Assembly: GCA_023055425.1 (NCBI GenBank)
Contig: JALGPY010000007.1
Coordinates: 87,197,136 to 87,261,135 of the forward strand
Origin: Linanthus parryae
Lineage: Eukaryota > Streptophyta > Magnoliopsida > Ericales > Polemoniaceae
Direction of reading: 5' to 3'
DNA length: 64,000 nucleotides
Part shown: piece by piece, positions 46,438 through 56,564 of the stretch
How the letters are laid out: the number at the start of each line of letters is the position of its first letter
Numbering within the stretch: position 1 is the stretch's first letter
The notes under the pieces: generated by a model
Databases searched by the model: none
The model's input: only the letters and a program-made list of their open reading frames with translations
What the model was told of the DNA's origin: nothing
Program-made: the position numbers and the translations under genes

Positions 46438-48183
46438 CTAAATTCAGTTTCGTTTAAATAGAAATTGGCAAGTGTGTGAAATCTTGTATTTTAAATAAAT
46501 TGGATGTAAAATGATTTCTTGTAAAGTAAATTAACATTTCTCTTATTTGATAATACTTGATTATTTCTCCTAGATAGTAGAAAGTTTCCTTTCCAATATA
46601 AATTTATAAATATATACGGCACAATACTTGTTTTACTCGAATAATTATTTTGTGAATTTTGTTCATGAATTTAGTTATCTTATAACGCATACATTTTCTA
46701 ATAAATAAGTAGCTATAATTAAATTAGTTTCTTTTAAATTAAATTGTGTAGTCAGTTAAAAAATAAGTAGATTGTCTTGTAAATTATTATTTCCCAAGTA
46801 TGAGAGTATATAAACTTAATATGGGACTTATTACTTAAAATTTTACGAGTTAGTGTTTATAGAAGTTGTGATAGTTTTATGAGAAAATATAATTATTTAT
46901 GTCGCCGGTTTATTTTATAAATCTTACATGCTAATAATAAATGGGGTAATCTCAAATGAGTCTCATTAGAACTTAGAGTACTTCGCATATGCGCAGTTGG
47001 ACTTGCAATTGATATAGGAATTATAAATTGTAGGTTACGAGTTTGTAGACGAGAGCAACATATATCCGTAGAAGCATTATCGTGCTATTTTCTTTGCTAC
47101 TTGAGGTGAGTAAATATGCTTAACCTAATGTGCTCGTCCTTCTTTCGTGTCCAACTATTTTCGTAATTTTTACGTCTCATATGTGAATTGTGATATACAT
47201 GCTTTACTTGGAATTTCAATTACTTGTTTAACGATTCATTTGAAAACTATTACATGTAAATTAATAATACGTAATAACGTAAAGTGGAAACAGTTGTGCA
47301 GTGGAACCATATATGGATTATTATATATTGTGGTTATGATATTTTGCTTGGTTATAAATTGCCCTAGGCTGCTCCATGTACTCACCTCTCTGGCCGCAAG
47401 AAGTCTTAGAGGGGTGCCGGCACTTAAGGTCTTGGATGCATGGGATATGGTTGGTTATTCATGAGATACTGTGGTTGACTATTGTGATTGACTGGTTCGT
47501 TCCCCGATACAACACAATAATAATGTGGTCTTTTCATAATGGTAAATTAATGGAGAATTAAAATTTTGGAAATCCCCTAATTGGGACAATGGTATGGATT
47601 GGGAATATTTCTCATGGATATTTATATATGGTAATGATTTGAGAACACATTTCTAAAAAGAATCCCCTAATTGAGTAAATTATGTGAATTGAGAATGTTA
47701 ACTTGATATATAAATGAGAATGGTAGAGAATTCTAAGTAAAGAGCTGGTAAATTCATACTTCTCATATTTGGTCATTTGAAATAACACGTTTGGTTACTT
47801 CCTATTATTTTTATTTTATTAAAATATAAATGTGCATCTTTCCTGTTTATACGTTTGGGTGTTTACTTGCTCAGCCTTTTGTGCCGACTTTGGAAAAATT
47901 GCGGTCTTGTTTCTTTCCCCCGCATGTCTAAATGGAGGGAGCTCGGCTTAAGGGAAATCACGGACTCACCTAGTTGTTCTAGTACTAAATAAATAGAACA
48001 CCCAGACAACGTTCATCTTGTTTAATAGTATGCAATGTTTCACTTTTGAAGACATTATGGTTTTTAATATATAACTGTGACGATGTTTCTTTTTTATTAC
48101 CATTGTTCCTTGCACCCGAGAGCGATCTTGGGTGTGGAGTGGCATTTTCGTATTTCTCCCACCACGAAGTACGGGGTTTCACA
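46438..48183 (+). mobile_element. LTR-B, right part (chromovirus type)
   Basis: Continuation of 30800-32219 after the Athila insertion. At about 47370-47430 it reads CATGTACTCACCTCTCTGG followed by CCGCAAGAAG, the reverse complement of LTR-A near 6330-6360. At about 47900 it shares a 'gcggtctt...cccccgca' segment with LTR-A near 6000. It ends near GGGGTTTCACA at 48183. LTR-B has a single-copy version of the region that is a hairpin array in LTR-A. Confidence 0.65.
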
Positions 48184-48384
48184 ATGGTTCTCACAGATGC
48201 AGGTGGGAGAATAAAGTCAGTGCAACGGAATGCCAACCATACGGCTCATCAGATGTTCAAGAGGGTTTAAAGGACATAAAGGTCATTACGTTTATCGAGC
48301 AGCCACCAGGGTTTTTATGGGCTAGCTTGGTCTATAATAGGAACAGTTTTAACTCCAAGCCCATTGTGTTATGATCACTTTTTT
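48184..48384 (+). other. LTR-B primer-site remnant and leader
   Basis: ATGGTTCTCACAGATGC right after the LTR resembles a decayed initiator-Met primer site (ATGGTATCAGAGC). The leader is cut at 48384 by Copia-3 and probably continues at 53257. Confidence 0.45.
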
Positions 48385-48721
48385 TGTTATGGCAAACCAC
48401 CTCACGAAAAATGAACGAATAAAGAAGAACACGAGATTTTACGTGGTTCGCTAGCAAAATATTGCTAGCTACATCCACGGCGGAAAAAAGACCATTTATT
48501 CACTTAGGAGGAACAAGACTACAATGATGTGCATGCCTAATAGTGTGACTACTAGGTTCTTTATATAGTGCTAGGAAAATCCCTAATGTTTCCAAATCCG
48601 ATTTGGAAACAAAGTTGTTTCCTAACTAATCCTCCACCGCCTTTGACTTCCAATGTTTCATATCAAAGTTGGAAACAACGAGTTTGGCTGCCTTTGACAA
48701 ATTCAAGGCACCAACTCAACA
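48385..48721 (-). mobile_element. Copia-3 3' LTR
   Basis: On the minus strand TGTTGAGTTGG...GCCATAACA. TATA-like TATATAAAG lies near 48564 on the minus strand. The purine tract on its right (minus strand CAAGGTGGATATT, 48723-48735) is the usual Tnt1-like site. Confidence 0.95.
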
Positions 48722-48862
48722 AATATCCACCTTGACTTGAATTGTCTCGTCACAGCAGTTGCTCCTCTTCTCGTAAACAAATCTACGTCTTCTCCGCACC
48801 CAATGTCTCTCGTCACAGAGACTCACTGGACCCCCACCGGGTTTGACATACCCCGTAGGGCC

Positions 48863-49357
48863 TCACTGGCTCAAGATGTTGAGCAATTCCAGACAATGCT
48901 GGAACTTGCTCTCCGGAACCGGCTTGGTGAACATATCCGCGGGGTTGTCAGCAATCCCCACCTTCATCACCTTGATCCTGCTTTCACTTCTCAGAAAATG
49001 ATACCTGACGTTAATATGCTTGGTCCTTTCATGATGAACCTGGTCTTTAGTCAAGCAAATTTCACTCAAGCTGTCACAGTAGACTATCGCCTGATCTTGA
49101 AGTAGCCCTAGATCATTCGCCATTCCCTTAAGCCAAATTTCCTCCTTCGGTGCTTCTGTTGGAGCTATATACTCCGAATCCGTGGTGGACAAAGTCATTG
49201 TCGGCTGTAGCGTCGCCTTCCAACTCACAAAAGATGCTCCCAGAGCAAATACATAGCCCTCCATTGATCTGCTACTAGCAATATCCCCTCCATAGTCCGC
49301 GTCCGAGAACCCAGCTACCAAGATGTTTTCACTAGCCCCATAACATATGCCAATGTA
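48863..49357 (-). pseudogene. Copia-3 RNase H
   Basis: VAGFSDADYGGDIASSRSME (Asp), MTLSTTDSEYIAPTEAPKEE (Glu), IVYCDSLSEICLTKD (Asp) and HERTKHINVRYHFLRS, ending DMFTKPVPESKF. All landmarks of Copia RNase H are present in one 152-codon frame. A stop at about 49322 or a frame change separates it from RT. Confidence 0.85.
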
Positions 49358-50425
49358 TCACGTACCCTTAAGGTACCTGAATATCCGCTTCACTGCCTGC
49401 CAATGGTCCCTACCCGTATGAGCCATAAAAAGACTAACCACACTAACAGCGAATGCTATGTCCGATCGAGTACAGACCATAGAATACATGATACTTCCAA
49501 CTGCTCTAGCATATCGAACCTTGAACATGTACTCCTTCTCCTCCTCATTCTGAACAGTGTACATTCCCAGCTTGCTGTTAGTTGCCATAGGAGTATATAT
49601 AGCTTTAGCTGATAACATCCTGAATCTTGCCAAGTTCTTCTTGACGTATCCCTGCTGTGATAGGAAAAGCTTCTTCTTCTTCCTATCTCTATAGATCTCA
49701 ACTCCCAATATCTTCCGAGCAGCTCCCAGATCCTTCATCTCGAATTTCGCGCTAAGGAACCTCTTCAGTTTTCTAATGTCCTTGATATTCTGAGTTGCAA
49801 TTAGAATATCATCCACATATAGAACTAGGTAAATATGTGATCCACCATGCAACTCTTTGTGATACACGCAACAATCATACTCGCTCTTGTGGTAACCAAT
49901 CTTCAACATGAAGTTGTCAAGCCTCTTATACCATTGAGTTGGTGAGTGATTAAGTCCATAGAGAGATCTTTTCAGCTTACACACGTTTTCTTCTTTCCCG
50001 GGAACTTGGAGCCCCTCTGGTTGGCTCATGTATATTTCCTCCTCCAACTCTCCGTGTAGGAAAGCTGTCTTGACATCCAATATCTCAAGCTCTAGGTCGT
50101 GGTGTGCTAACATTTCTAGTATCACCCAGATAGAAGTATGTCTAAACACCGGTGAAAAGATCTCGTTGTAGTCAACTCCCTCTTTCTGACTGAACCCTCT
50201 TGCAACTAGCCTTGCCTTATACTTGATGCCCTCTCCAAATGTAGTTCCATCCTTTCTTCTGAAAACCCACTTGCAACTGACTGTCTTCATTCCCGCTGGA
50301 AATTTAACAAGCTCCCAATTCGAGTTATTTCTAAGAGACTCCATATCCTCTCCCATCGCGGCAATCCGTTGTGCTGACTTAAAAATAGATATAGTGGCCT
50401 TGTAGGTGGATGGCTCATCCTCCAC
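49358..50425 (-). CDS. Copia-3 reverse transcriptase, open frame
   Basis: 355 codons without a stop. It opens with MGEDMESLRNNSNWELVKFP, then SCKWVFRRKDGTTFGEGIKY, RLVARGFSQKEGVDYNEIFS, LEILDVKTAFLHGELEEEIY (motif-A Asp), SLYGLNHSPTQWYKRLDNFM, LVLYVDDILIA (both catalytic Asp) and FEMKDLGAARKILGVEIYRD. It ends in HWQAVKRIFRYLKGT. This is the best preserved pol domain in the window. It is still part of a polyprotein that is broken on both sides, so it is unlikely to be made in active form. Related to the Copia-4 fragment at 28194. Confidence 0.85.
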   Translation of the reverse strand: MEDEPSTYKATISIFKSAQRIAAMGEDMESLRNNSNWELVKFPAGMKTVSCKWVFRRKDGTTFGEGIKYKARLVARGFSQKEGVDYNEIFSPVFRHTSIWVILEMLAHHDLELEILDVKTAFLHGELEEEIYMSQPEGLQVPGKEENVCKLKRSLYGLNHSPTQWYKRLDNFMLKIGYHKSEYDCCVYHKELHGGSHIYLVLYVDDILIATQNIKDIRKLKRFLSAKFEMKDLGAARKILGVEIYRDRKKKKLFLSQQGYVKKNLARFRMLSAKAIYTPMATNSKLGMYTVQNEEEKEYMFKVRYARAVGSIMYSMVCTRSDIAFAVSVVSLFMAHTGRDHWQAVKRIFRYLKGT

Positions 50426-50520
50426 CTCCTCCGCTACCTGTAATCATATCCCACCATACCGTCATCACTGTATCTCATCGGAGGCTTGATGACTCTTCTT
50501 TTTATTCCCACCGCAATACT

Positions 50521-50907
50521 CTAATGATCCGGTTCTTCAGGTAGAGACGCATCTTCACTATCAGACTTTTCTGCTTCTTCCTCTTCGGCTTCCGATGGCA
50601 GTGTAGGGATTTCGAAATCCTTAGGATAAGTAGGATTCGACTCTCCCTCCACCTTCTTCTGTGCATCCCCAAGCTCCACCTCCACGGAGTTCTTCAACTT
50701 ATGAGTCTCATCAAAGACTACACTTCTGCTAAGTAAAATCTTATTGTCTGCCCATATCTTGTATCCCTTCACACATGTTCCGAATCCCATGAATACTCCC
50801 TTCTTAACTCTTGGTTCTAGTTTTCCATCTTCAACGTGATAATAGGAAACACAACCAAAAACTCTCAAATCCGAGTAATCCACTACTCTACCGGACCAGA
50901 CTTCCAA
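50521..50907 (-). pseudogene. Copia-3 integrase C-terminal region
   Basis: EVWSGRVVDYSDLRVFGCVS and KLEPRVKKGVFMGFGTCVKG, then a typical post-integrase segment and an acidic linker. It is joined to the core through broken frames at 50908-51224. Confidence 0.85.
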
Positions 50908-51650
50908 AGGAATCTTTCATCCTATACCTGTGTGCGGGGTCCGATTCACGAGATAGCATGCCATGGAAACTGCCTCTCCCAAAAGCCTCTAGAAAGACCT
51001 GCATTCGAAAGCATGCACCTTGCTTTCGCTAATAGTGTTTGATTCATTCACTCGGCTACACCGTTCTGTTGCTGTGTAAGCCGAACGGTGCGATGGCGTG
51101 CTATCCCTTGATCCTTGCATAATCCATCAAACTCTGATGAACAAAACTCTAAGACGTTGTTCGTGTGCAGCCTCTTCACTTTCTTTCCCACCTGATTCTC
51201 TACTAGTACCTTCCACTCCTTGAATCATGCGAAGGCTTCACTCTTGTGCTTCATTATGAAAATCCAATTCATCTTGGAGTTATCGTCTATGATGCTTAGA
51301 ATATACATGTACCCTCCAATCGCCTTAATTCGAGATGGACCCCAGCAATTCGAATGGATATAATCAAGAGTACCTTTCGTTCTATGAACCGCCTTAGGAA
51401 ACTTGCTACGTTTTAGCTTCCCATACACGCAGTGCTCATAAAACCCTAGGCTCTTGGGCGCATGCCACGTGAGATATCCCTTCTTGTGAAGTTCATGCAT
51501 TCCACGTTCACTCATATGACCGAGTCTCATATGCCACAGCTTAGTTAGATCAGCTTCCTTAATCTGGGCTGAGATAACTCTAGCAGAACCTGTGATCGTC
51601 GAACCTTGCAACATGTACAAAGTCTCGTTCTTGACTCCCTTGAGTATCAC
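50908..51650 (-). pseudogene. Copia-3 integrase
   Basis: The readable part (51225-51650) has the zinc-binding region LWHMRLGHMSERGMHELHKK...CVYGK (second Cys pair reduced to FYEHCVYG) and the core start LDYIHSNCWGPSRIKAIGGY. The usual sequence is HSDLWGPS, so the first catalytic Asp is Asn. The rest of the core to 50908 is in broken frames. Inactive. Confidence 0.8.
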
Positions 51651-51689
51651 ATTAGAACCCTTGCAGACTTGTTGATCTCCACCTTCACC

Positions 51690-51990
51690 TTTGAAAATTT
51701 ATCCCTTGCTGTCGAGTAGACTCAAGGAGATCAGATTCTTCTTAGTAAGTGGTACATGTCTGACTTTCTCCAAAGTACATAACTTCCCATCATTCGTCTT
51801 CAATCTAACTGAGCCGCTCCCAATCACCTTACAGACGGCTCCATTTTCCATGTAGACAGGCCCTCCATCCGTTTGGTTGTACGTCGAGAATAGCTCCCTG
51901 TTAGAGCAAATATGATAGGAAGCTTCGGAATCAAGGACACGCGCATCCTGAGAGTGCGTGACAACATCCGCCATTAGAACGTAATCATCC
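51690..51990 (-). pseudogene. Copia-3 protease
   Basis: VLDSEASYHICSNRELFSTY carries the active-site place: Asp-Ser-Gly has become Asp-Ser-Glu. Then VYMENGAVCKVIGSGSVRLK and LEKVRHVPLTKKNLISLSLL are as usual. The frame ends at a stop near 51699. Confidence 0.85.
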
Positions 51991-52811
51991 TCGGACGAGT
52001 TACCTAGTTCTGCTGCGGCTGCAGATCCATTATGCCCCTGTTGACCTCGTTTCGGGAAATCTCTCTTCTAGTGCCCCCTTTCCTTGCACCAAGCACAGAC
52101 ATCCTTGGGCAACTTAGAACCAAAACACTACTTTTTCTTGTTCTTCTTACCCTTCTTGCTTCCCCCTGTCGCCATCAGTCCAGAAGCATAGTCCTCTTCA
52201 CCGGTGCCTGCACCCTTATGGCTCAGTTCAATAGCATGGAGCGCCGATCTCACCTCATCTAGGGATTAGTCGTCCTTGTTTACAATGAACGATTGCACTA
52301 AGTTCTCATATGATGGAGGTAACGAGATCAATAACAAAATTGAAGCATCCTCATCGCCCACCTTCTCGCCAATATTACACAAATCTAAAAGAATTGTGTT
52401 CAATAGATCAATATGGTCCTTGAGAGCCGTACCTTTGAGCATCCGTAAAGTTAAGAGCCTTTGATTTAGCATCAACTTGCTAGTGAGACTCTTCGTCATG
52501 TAGAGACTCTCCAACTTGAGCCAGAGCTTCGCTGCTTCCTTTTGATCTGCGACCTCGATGATCACGTCATATGATAAGCACAACATAATGTTAGAATGTG
52601 CCTTCTCCTCCATCGCCATGAACTCCGCCGATGCAACATTCATGCCTCCTTTCTCTGTTATCAAATGTGCCCATATGCCTTGCGATTTAAGCAAAGCCTC
52701 CATCTTTATCTTCCACAGACTGAAGATGTTCCCTCCTTTGAACCTGTCCATCTTCAACATCGATCCAGACATCGTTCTTGGTGGATCTTGAACCCTACTC
52801 GCGTGCTCCAC
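51991..52811 (-). pseudogene. Copia-3 gag
   Basis: The frame at 52266-52811 starts MEHASRVQDPPRTMSGSMLK, with FKGGNIFSLWKIKMEALLKS, KEAAKLWLKLESLYMTKSLT and LLLISLPPSYENLVQSFIVN, the UBN2-type Copia gag core. A stop follows DD at 52266, then a basic segment and a zinc knuckle CAWCKERGH with its last Cys replaced (RDFPKR). It would build the particle. Broken. Confidence 0.85.
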
Positions 52812-52901
52812 CTAGATCACAAACCCTAGCTTTGATTTCACCAAGTTCTGAAACCCTAGCTTTGCTCCGCCTTGATCTTGGTTTTGAAACACCGCCAACC
52901 G

Positions 52902-52914
52902 GGATCTGATACCA
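52902..52914 (-). other. Copia-3 primer binding site
   Basis: On the minus strand TGGTATCAGATCC, three bases after the 5' LTR. One change (G to T) from the standard initiator-Met site. Confidence 0.85.
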
Positions 52915-52917
52915 GTT

Positions 52918-53256
52918 TGTTATGACAAACCACCTCACGAACAATGAACGGATAAAGAAGAACACGGGATTTTACGTGGTTCGCCAGCAAAATATTGCTA
53001 GCTACCTCCACGGCGGAAAAAAACACCATTTATTCACTTAGGAGGAACAAGACTACAATGATGTGCATGCCTAATAGTGTGACTACTAGGTTCTTTATAT
53101 AGTGCTAGGAAAATCCCTAAAGTTTCCAAATCCGATTTGGAAACAAAGTTGTTTCCTAACTAATCCTCCACTGCCTTTGACTTCCAATGATTCATAATCG
53201 AAGCTGGAAACAAAGAGTTTGGCCGCCTTTGACCAATTCAAGGCACCAACTCAACA
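52918..53256 (-). mobile_element. Copia-3 5' LTR
   Basis: 339 bp, minus strand TGTTGAGTTGG...GTCATAACA. It differs from the 3' LTR at roughly 18 positions. Confidence 0.95.
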
Positions 53257-53580
53257 TTTGTAAATGCATCTCAATAGAATTTTTCTTTAAAATAAAAGAA
53301 AATAAAAACTTGTTCGCTAATATCTACTGAAAAATCACTTATCCTCTTATACTTTGTGTTATTTCCTTTTGTGGTAAACATGTCATTTTGTTGAGTTTCT
53401 ACTTTGAAATTTATTTATTTTTTTGAGAAGCATTTGACTTCTATTCATGGTATTATGTTTATTGAATGTACTAGATAAAAATAAGATCTCTTCAATTTTA
53501 ATTAATGTCATCATTTTTTATGCATTCATCATGTTTTCTAATTCTAGGCTCACTATACATGTATTTTATTGTACAAAACA
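53257..53580. other. A/T-rich sequence, probably LTR-B element interior
   Basis: Likely the continuation of the sequence at 48184-48384 beyond Copia-3. No open frame or repeat of note. Confidence 0.35.
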
Positions 53581-53890
53581 AAGTTTTGAAAACCGGACCG
53601 GCCATTAAATTGGTGAAGCACTGGTTTGCAGATAAGTTTTCTCTCGGGGGGGGCTGATCTCGAGTTCGATTCTCAGTTGGGGCATTTATTTTTCGGAATT
53701 AATGAGAAACTACCAGTTTTGAACCCGCCCGATTCACCGGTTGAGACGTAAACCGGCCGGTTCTTGATCGATTTTGACCGGTTTCGTGCATGATCGGTCC
53801 GACGTCCGTACCTAACCGAGCACCGACCGGTTCACCGGTCCGAATGGTCAAACAGTCTGGTCTGGTTCTGTCTATAAAACTCTGCTACAA
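53581..53890. repeat. CCGGT-rich repeat with degenerate inverted ends
   Basis: The word CCGGT/ACCGG recurs about a dozen times in 300 bp, mostly near the two ends. The left end GTTTTGAAAACCGGACCGG and the reverse complement of the right end (GTTTTATAGACAGAACCAGA) are loosely alike. No protein. It could be a non-autonomous DNA transposon (MITE) or a SINE; a GAGTTCGATTCTC near 53659 resembles a tRNA B-box. Confidence 0.4.
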
Positions 53891-53940
53891 AGCTGAAGTA
53901 TTGCCGTAGTGTAGTGTTCATACCCAGAATCACTTAGCAT

Positions 53941-54553
53941 TGTAATCGCCTAATGAACTCATAGATCTAAGTGTGCACCTCGAGTAGAGAATAAGGAGAC
54001 AGAGAGTTGTAGGGTGTGTGTAGGGAGAGAGTAAGCACTTTGCAACTAAGAGAGAGAGAGACACCTTAATAGCTAGTGTAGAATTAGGTATGGATTCGTT
54101 GTACTTGTCTGTCGCAACGGAGGGCTAACGATCCTATATATAGTAGGGAAGTGACCGTTGTGAGGGGGTTAATGCACCATAAATGGCGGCTTAATGGTAT
54201 CCCCCGTAACGGCACGTTCGACCGTGTATATAGGAACCGTTAGGCACCTGACCGTACATAGCGGAGACCTTTATGAGGTCACGTCGGGTTTATAGGACTT
54301 GGCCATTAAGTCTCTCAAAGCAGTTACAAAGGGGTCGCACGCGAGATTGGTTGTCGCACGCGCGCGACGGTCCTTACCCTAGCCTCCAAACAACTAAGTC
54401 CCTACAAGTCCGGTGTTGGTACGCGAGGGCCCTGTCTCGCAGCCCCCACGTGGATAAGCATAGGTAGTTATCCAGTGTGTATGGAGCACAGCTGGGTGTG
54501 CTGGATTGCTGCCACATGGCTGTGATCTGCTTGTCTGGAAAGATGTATCTACA
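53941..54553 (-). mobile_element. Tat-2 3' LTR
   Basis: 613 bp, minus strand. It ends at 54553 with TGTAGATACA on the minus strand and begins at TGTAATCGCC on the plus strand. Same family as the Tat-1 LTR but clearly diverged. The polypurine tract (minus GCAAAAGGGGGCTAC) follows at 54554-54568. Confidence 0.85.
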
Positions 54554-55275
54554 GTAGCCCCCTTTTGCGCGAATTTCACGCGCGCGTCCGTTGTGCAGTC
54601 GCGCAAAATCAGCCGTGCGTGGGCCCCACGCAGATGCTTTTAATTTTTATTAAAATTCAAATTCCTAGCCCCCGGTCATAGCTATGATTACCTAGGGTTT
54701 AGAAGCGCCTTTTAGCTTCTAACGAAGCGTGGTCACTGCGAAGCTAATCGGACGCCATCCATGATTTTTCTCCTATTTTCGAGGCCAGGATAGCTGATAG
54801 GTTGCCAATTTCGCCGGATTCTGAAGCGTCACTGACTCAGCAGACGTCAGCAGTTCTGAATCTTCAATCTGAAGGCTTATTTAAACCCTTTGCTCTCTTC
54901 AATTATAACTTTTCCATTGTTGTTGCTTCCGAGTTCGTATGCATCGGAGAGAGAATCCCCAAATTGAAGCAGAAACCTTCGATCAAGTCCTTGATCAGCT
55001 CGCTGACACCTTCTCTCAAGCGATTCAAGCTCTCAATCGTCAACACGGTGAGTGTTTATAACTTTTGAAATTTCCAAGTCCAATTTTGCGGATACTCTTC
55101 TCCCACTTTTTTTCTTTCCTCTTGCATGTCGTTGATTTGTAATCTACTGCTTTATGCCCACAAAAATGGCCCCAAAGAAGTCAAGTAAGGATGTCGTGGA
55201 AGTGCAGGAGATTCCCCAGGAATTTTGGTGCAAGGCTCCTTATGTGGGTGGCAATGATTTTTATTTGGCTAAAAT
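54554..55275 (-). mobile_element. Tat-2 3' internal fragment
   Basis: Matches Tat-1 from its polypurine tract to the start of the antisense gene (24538-24986). On the plus strand it holds the presumed antisense promoter (TTATTTAAAC near 54885), an untranslated leader, a splice donor GTGAGT at 55048 and the antisense gene's start codon. The Tat part stops near 55275, where Copia-2 gag begins. The rest of Tat-2 is missing. Confidence 0.75.
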
Positions 55276-55951
55276 CCGAAGAGATCATGAAAGAAGAAAG
55301 AGAGCCATGAGAGCTTCATGGAGTGATTCAGACAGATCCAGTGAATCTGAATCTGAAGAAGAACATGCCAATCTATGCTTCATAGCCAAGCATGATGACA
55401 GTTCTGAAAAGAACATTGAGGTAATGGTTAACTGTTTAATTTCAAATCCAAAAGAATCTCTTTCAAAATATCTCAGAACAATGCTTTTAAATGAGGAAGA
55501 TTATCTGAAAGAGATCAGACTTTTGAAAGAGAAAGTACATGAGCAAGCAAAAGAAAATTTACAACTTGTTTGCCTAAATCAGAATTTCGAAATCTCTCAG
55601 AAGAAAACTGACAGTGATTTCAAGGCCTTGAAAACCAGTTTCAAAGCCTTGAAAACACAAGTCAAGGAAGTAGTCACTGAAAACTCCTCTGTGAATGACA
55701 GCCTTGTTAATCTAAGACATCATGTTGATGATTTAGAAAGACAAAAGACTACTCTTACTGAGAAACTTCAAGAATCTGAACTAGTCAAAATCAATCTTGC
55801 TGGATCAGAACAGAAGTTGAACTTGATTCTTGGAGGAGGTTCACAGTCTGTTCACAAAGCTGGTATTGGATTCAATCCAAATTTTCCAAGAAGAAACAAT
55901 ACCAGATTTGTGAAAGTTGGAAACAAAACTTCTCCAACTTGTCATTACTGA
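55154..55951 (+). CDS. Chimeric ORF: Tat antisense gene start fused to Copia-2 gag
   Basis: 265 codons. The start codon is either 55154 or the internal Met at 55166 (MAPKKSS), the latter matching the Tat-1 antisense exon. Residues up to about NDFYLAKI (55275) align with Tat-1 (LWYKAP, DDFYAA). From RRDHERRKRAMRASW the protein is Copia gag: acidic SESESEEEHANLCFIAKHDD, a coiled-coil-like Leu/Lys/Glu stretch with two FKALK repeats, then AGIGFNPNFPRRN. A TGA at 55949 falls inside the zinc knuckle (CHY-stop-CKTRHVKMTC). The fusion is in frame with no stop across the joint. Whether it is expressed is unknown. Confidence 0.7.
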   Translation: MPTKMAPKKSSKDVVEVQEIPQEFWCKAPYVGGNDFYLAKIRRDHERRKRAMRASWSDSDRSSESESEEEHANLCFIAKHDDSSEKNIEVMVNCLISNPKESLSKYLRTMLLNEEDYLKEIRLLKEKVHEQAKENLQLVCLNQNFEISQKKTDSDFKALKTSFKALKTQVKEVVTENSSVNDSLVNLRHHVDDLERQKTTLTEKLQESELVKINLAGSEQKLNLILGGGSQSVHKAGIGFNPNFPRRNNTRFVKVGNKTSPTCHY

Positions 55952-56159
55952 TGTAAAACTCGTCATGTTAAAATGACTTGTCCTTTTAGAAGAAGAGACC
56001 CTCACATAATGAGGAACACTTTTCCTTTTCAACTTAAAGTACATGTTAAGCAGATTTGGGTTCCTAAAGGGGTTAGACCACCTAACATGGTTGATCCTGA
56101 ATATGAATTCAAATTCCACACTTGGTCTAACAGCTGGGTAAGGCAGTGATTGGTGCTTG

Positions 56160-56564
56160 TAGGTTGTCACCAAGAAACAAAAGTGGTTCATGGACAGTGG
56201 TTGCTCAAGACACATGAGTGGAAAGATATCTCTATTCTCAGAATTAAAGGAGCAATCAGAAGGTTCAATAACACTTGGTGACAAAGGAAAGTGCATTATT
56301 CTTGGTTTTGGAAAATTTTGTACAAATTCTAAAAACTCTATTTCTGATGTTTATCTAGTTGAAGATTTGAAGTTTAATTTGCTTAGTGTATCTCAGCTTT
56401 GTGATAATGGCAACAAAGTCATCTTTGATAAAGAGAAGTGTGTGGTGCAAAATGAGAAATCAGGAGATTGCATTCTCACAGCCTCTAGATCAAACAATGT
56501 TTATACTTTTCAGACTAACAAAGTTGAAGGTGACAGTTTGAAGTGTCTCAAGGCCTTGAAATAA
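56160..56564 (+). pseudogene. Copia-2 protease
   Basis: WFMDSGCSRHMSGK with an intact Asp-Ser-Gly, then ITLGDKGKCIILGFGKF, ISDVYLVEDLKFNLLSVSQL and SGDCILTASRSNNVYTFQTN. The frame is open for 125 codons but cut off from gag by stops (55949-56150). A stop at 56562 is followed in frame shift by integrase. Confidence 0.8.

Larger units (their letters stand above)
48385..53256 (-). mobile_element. Copia-3, Tork/Tnt1-like element with both LTRs
   Basis: 4872 bp, minus strand. LTRs of 337 bp (48385-48721) and 339 bp (52918-53256) are about 95% alike by eye. Flanks are TTTTT (48380-48384) and TTTGT (53257-53261), an imperfect 5-bp duplication. Order on the minus strand: 5' LTR, primer site, gag, protease, integrase, RT, RNase H, purine tract, 3' LTR. 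RT is open over 355 codons, but gag, protease and integrase carry stops and active-site changes. Confidence 0.95.
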
